In this document: positions 62,621 through 64,000 of the stretch, piece by piece
Position numbering within the stretch: position 1 is the stretch's first letter
How the letters are laid out: each line of letters opens with the position of its first letter
Source of the DNA: Chrysoperla carnea
Lineage: Eukaryota; Arthropoda; Insecta; Neuroptera; Chrysopidae
Assembly: GCF_905475395.1 (NCBI RefSeq)
Contig: NC_058338.1
Coordinates: forward strand, 70,195,435-70,259,434
Reading direction: 5' to 3'
Length of the DNA: 64,000 nt
Notes under the pieces: model-generated
What the model saw: the letters and a program-made list of their open reading frames with translations, nothing else
Told to the model about the DNA's origin: nothing
The model's database searches: none
Program-made: the position numbers and the translations under genes

Positions 62621-62894
62621 ATTTTTATATCATTACAAAAGGACGATTCCATTAAAGTTGGGCAAAATTAATGCGCATTTAACAATGTATACCTTCTAAA
62701 TAAAAAACAATTTAAGAGAAATTTGATGGACTCAGTTTTTTTAAGTTTTGTATAAAAAAATTTTAATAGGATTATAGCCTTTCTTGCGACTATTTCTATG
62801 TATTTCTTATATTTTTTAGATAAAACTAAAAAACATGCAGTAAAATGAAGCCCTTTAAAAAATAATTTTACTTAAATTGTTTTTAGTCCAGTAA

Positions 62895-63030
62895 CTTGAT
62901 ATTTCAGAGCTTGCGTCAAATCCGGTAGTTCTGATTTTTGCAGGCTTGTTTATGATGTTGGTCCAAATTCGCATTTGTGACCTCAAGCGCCAAACACAAT
63001 TTTGTCAAAAATCGATTTTCGATTGGTAAA
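62895..63030 (-). repeat. Repeat R9, inverted third copy
   Basis: AAATCCGGTAGTTCTGATTT, AATTCGCATTTGTGACCTCA and AGCGCCAAACACAA are reverse matches of 55641-55950. Confidence 0.55.
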
Positions 63031-63300
63031 CCTGAAACAAGTTTTTAAGAGGATCAAGGAACTTTGTTTGTTCCGTCTGCCTTGCGCTAACTTCGTACTG
63101 TTCAATTTTGCTTTAATTAATTTTTTGTATTTATGGATACCATAAACAGCGATCACATCAAAGTGATCATAAAAATATCTGAATACAATTTTTTGAAGGA
63201 ACGCGAAACTTTGAAGAGTCAGATTGAATGAAAGTCTCTATACATTTTTCGAATTACATACAATAACAATAACTATAACAATAAAACTATTTTTTTTACA

Positions 63301-63771
63301 GAAATTATTATTTTTTCAATTCGGAAAATTAACTTTTATTTCAAATATTTAATCACAATGAACGAATCAACGTGAAAAAAATAAAACATTAAAAAACAAA
63401 AATCAATTTTTTTAAACCGGATTTTAATGGATAACAACTCATAGCGCAGTGCAATAATAAAAAATAATAAATCATAAAAATGTTAAAAATTTCTATAAAT
63501 TATAATATGTGTTCGATAATATATGTGTCAAATTTATTATTTTTGTGTACAATAATACCGTCACATGTAACGGTAGGACTTCCGAATATAATTACCGCAG
63601 ATCGTTATTATAGTGATTATATAGAACAAAATAGCGGTAGTAAAGTTTTATCATCATCATCATTGTATGTTCTTGGAAATGATATTGCATCCGGTATTTT
63701 CGTTGATAGAAATATTATTGAAGAAGATGATGCATCTTTAGTACCAAGAAAATTGGAAACACCATTTAAAG
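63301..63771 (+). CDS. First coding exon of an unidentified secreted protein (coding part 63480-63771)
   Basis: A strong acceptor (CTATTTTTTTTACAG, AG at 63299-63300) opens an exon with a 179-nt leader. The ATG is at 63480, and the frame stays open to a donor G|GTAATGAG at 63771/63772, giving 97 codons plus one base. The N-terminus has a basic, then hydrophobic stretch (MCSIIYVSNLLFLCTIIPSH) that looks like a signal peptide, so Met10 may be the true start. After it comes an acidic, Ser-rich region (NSGSKVLSSSSLYVLGNDIA, then NIIEEDDASLVPRKLETPFK). No domain or dibasic-flanked neuropeptide is recognised; a KR-type processing site is absent here. The rest of the protein lies beyond the window. 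It is encoded opposite to the FAR genes and 27 kb from them, so a functional link is not implied. Upstream splicing means the promoter is elsewhere. Confidence 0.6.
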
Positions 63772-64000
63772 GTAATGAGCATTTATCTTTTTATATAATT
63801 AGGTCGCTCAATAGTTTTGTCCGTTTTTATGAGTCTGCTATAAACTGTAATATTTCAGTGAAAATTTATTCAATTTAATCGAAATACGCGTTTTTTGAAT
63901 CAGTGCGTAACATTAGTCATTTAATTCCGTCGGCATAAAAATTGGGTGCTTGGGATTCGATGAAGTAGGCAAAGGCCGTTTTTGGTTTATCTTGATTTTC
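63772..64000 (+). other. Intron 2 (start) of the secreted-protein gene
   Basis: Begins GTAATGAG. The coding frame would run another 35 codons to a stop near 63878 if unspliced, but the composition changes after the donor, favouring an intron. The next exon is not visible. Confidence 0.45.

Noticed and set aside
1-64000. CRISPR arrays, operons, ribosome binding sites and phage features
   Set aside because: The intron-bearing genes and repeats are those of a eukaryote; no regularly spaced repeat arrays of CRISPR type were seen.

Overview
The window is strongly AT-rich, intron-rich nuclear DNA from an arthropod, almost certainly an insect. The evidence is a cluster of multi-exon fatty acyl-CoA reductase (FAR) genes, GT-AG introns, and dispersed repeats of types common in insect genomes: hAT and LINE remnants, tRNA-derived SINEs, foldback elements, and an element ending in AAGTCGGTT. 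The order cannot be fixed from sequence alone.

1-36.1 kb is a head-to-tail array of FAR genes, all on the minus strand: the first exon of one gene (FAR-A, 1-163, running off the left edge) and three complete nine-exon genes, FAR-B (3319-8804, 542 aa), FAR-C (14163-24782, 547 aa) and FAR-D (29711-36113, 550 aa). I rebuilt the exons by hand. The three complete genes share the same intron positions and phases, and exons 2, 3, 4, 6, 7 and 8 have identical lengths (249, 146, 110, 228, 139 and 128 nt). Each protein has an N-terminal Rossmann motif (TGGxGFMG), a YTFTK active site (YxxxK), the FAR C-terminal region and a final exon encoding one hydrophobic segment. Family knowledge says such enzymes reduce fatty acyl-CoA to fatty alcohol with NADPH, for waxes, cuticular lipids or semiochemicals; which of these applies here cannot be seen.

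Introns and intergenic DNA are full of repeats. The commonest is a family of about 550 bp (R1, eight copies or fragments) with a palindromic core and a GACA-rich stretch. Others are tRNA-derived SINEs, several foldback or MITE families, a decayed hAT transposase (9.6-10.0 kb) and a LINE reverse-transcriptase tail (44.1-44.5 kb).

36.1-63.3 kb shows no convincing protein-coding gene. It holds foldback elements, MITEs, simple repeats, and a promoter-like patch near 48.2-48.4 kb with an arthropod initiator motif. At 63301-63771 (+) a splice acceptor, a 5' leader and a first coding exon with a signal peptide begin an unidentified secreted protein that continues beyond the window. The 48.4 kb patch could be its distant first exon, but this is not shown.
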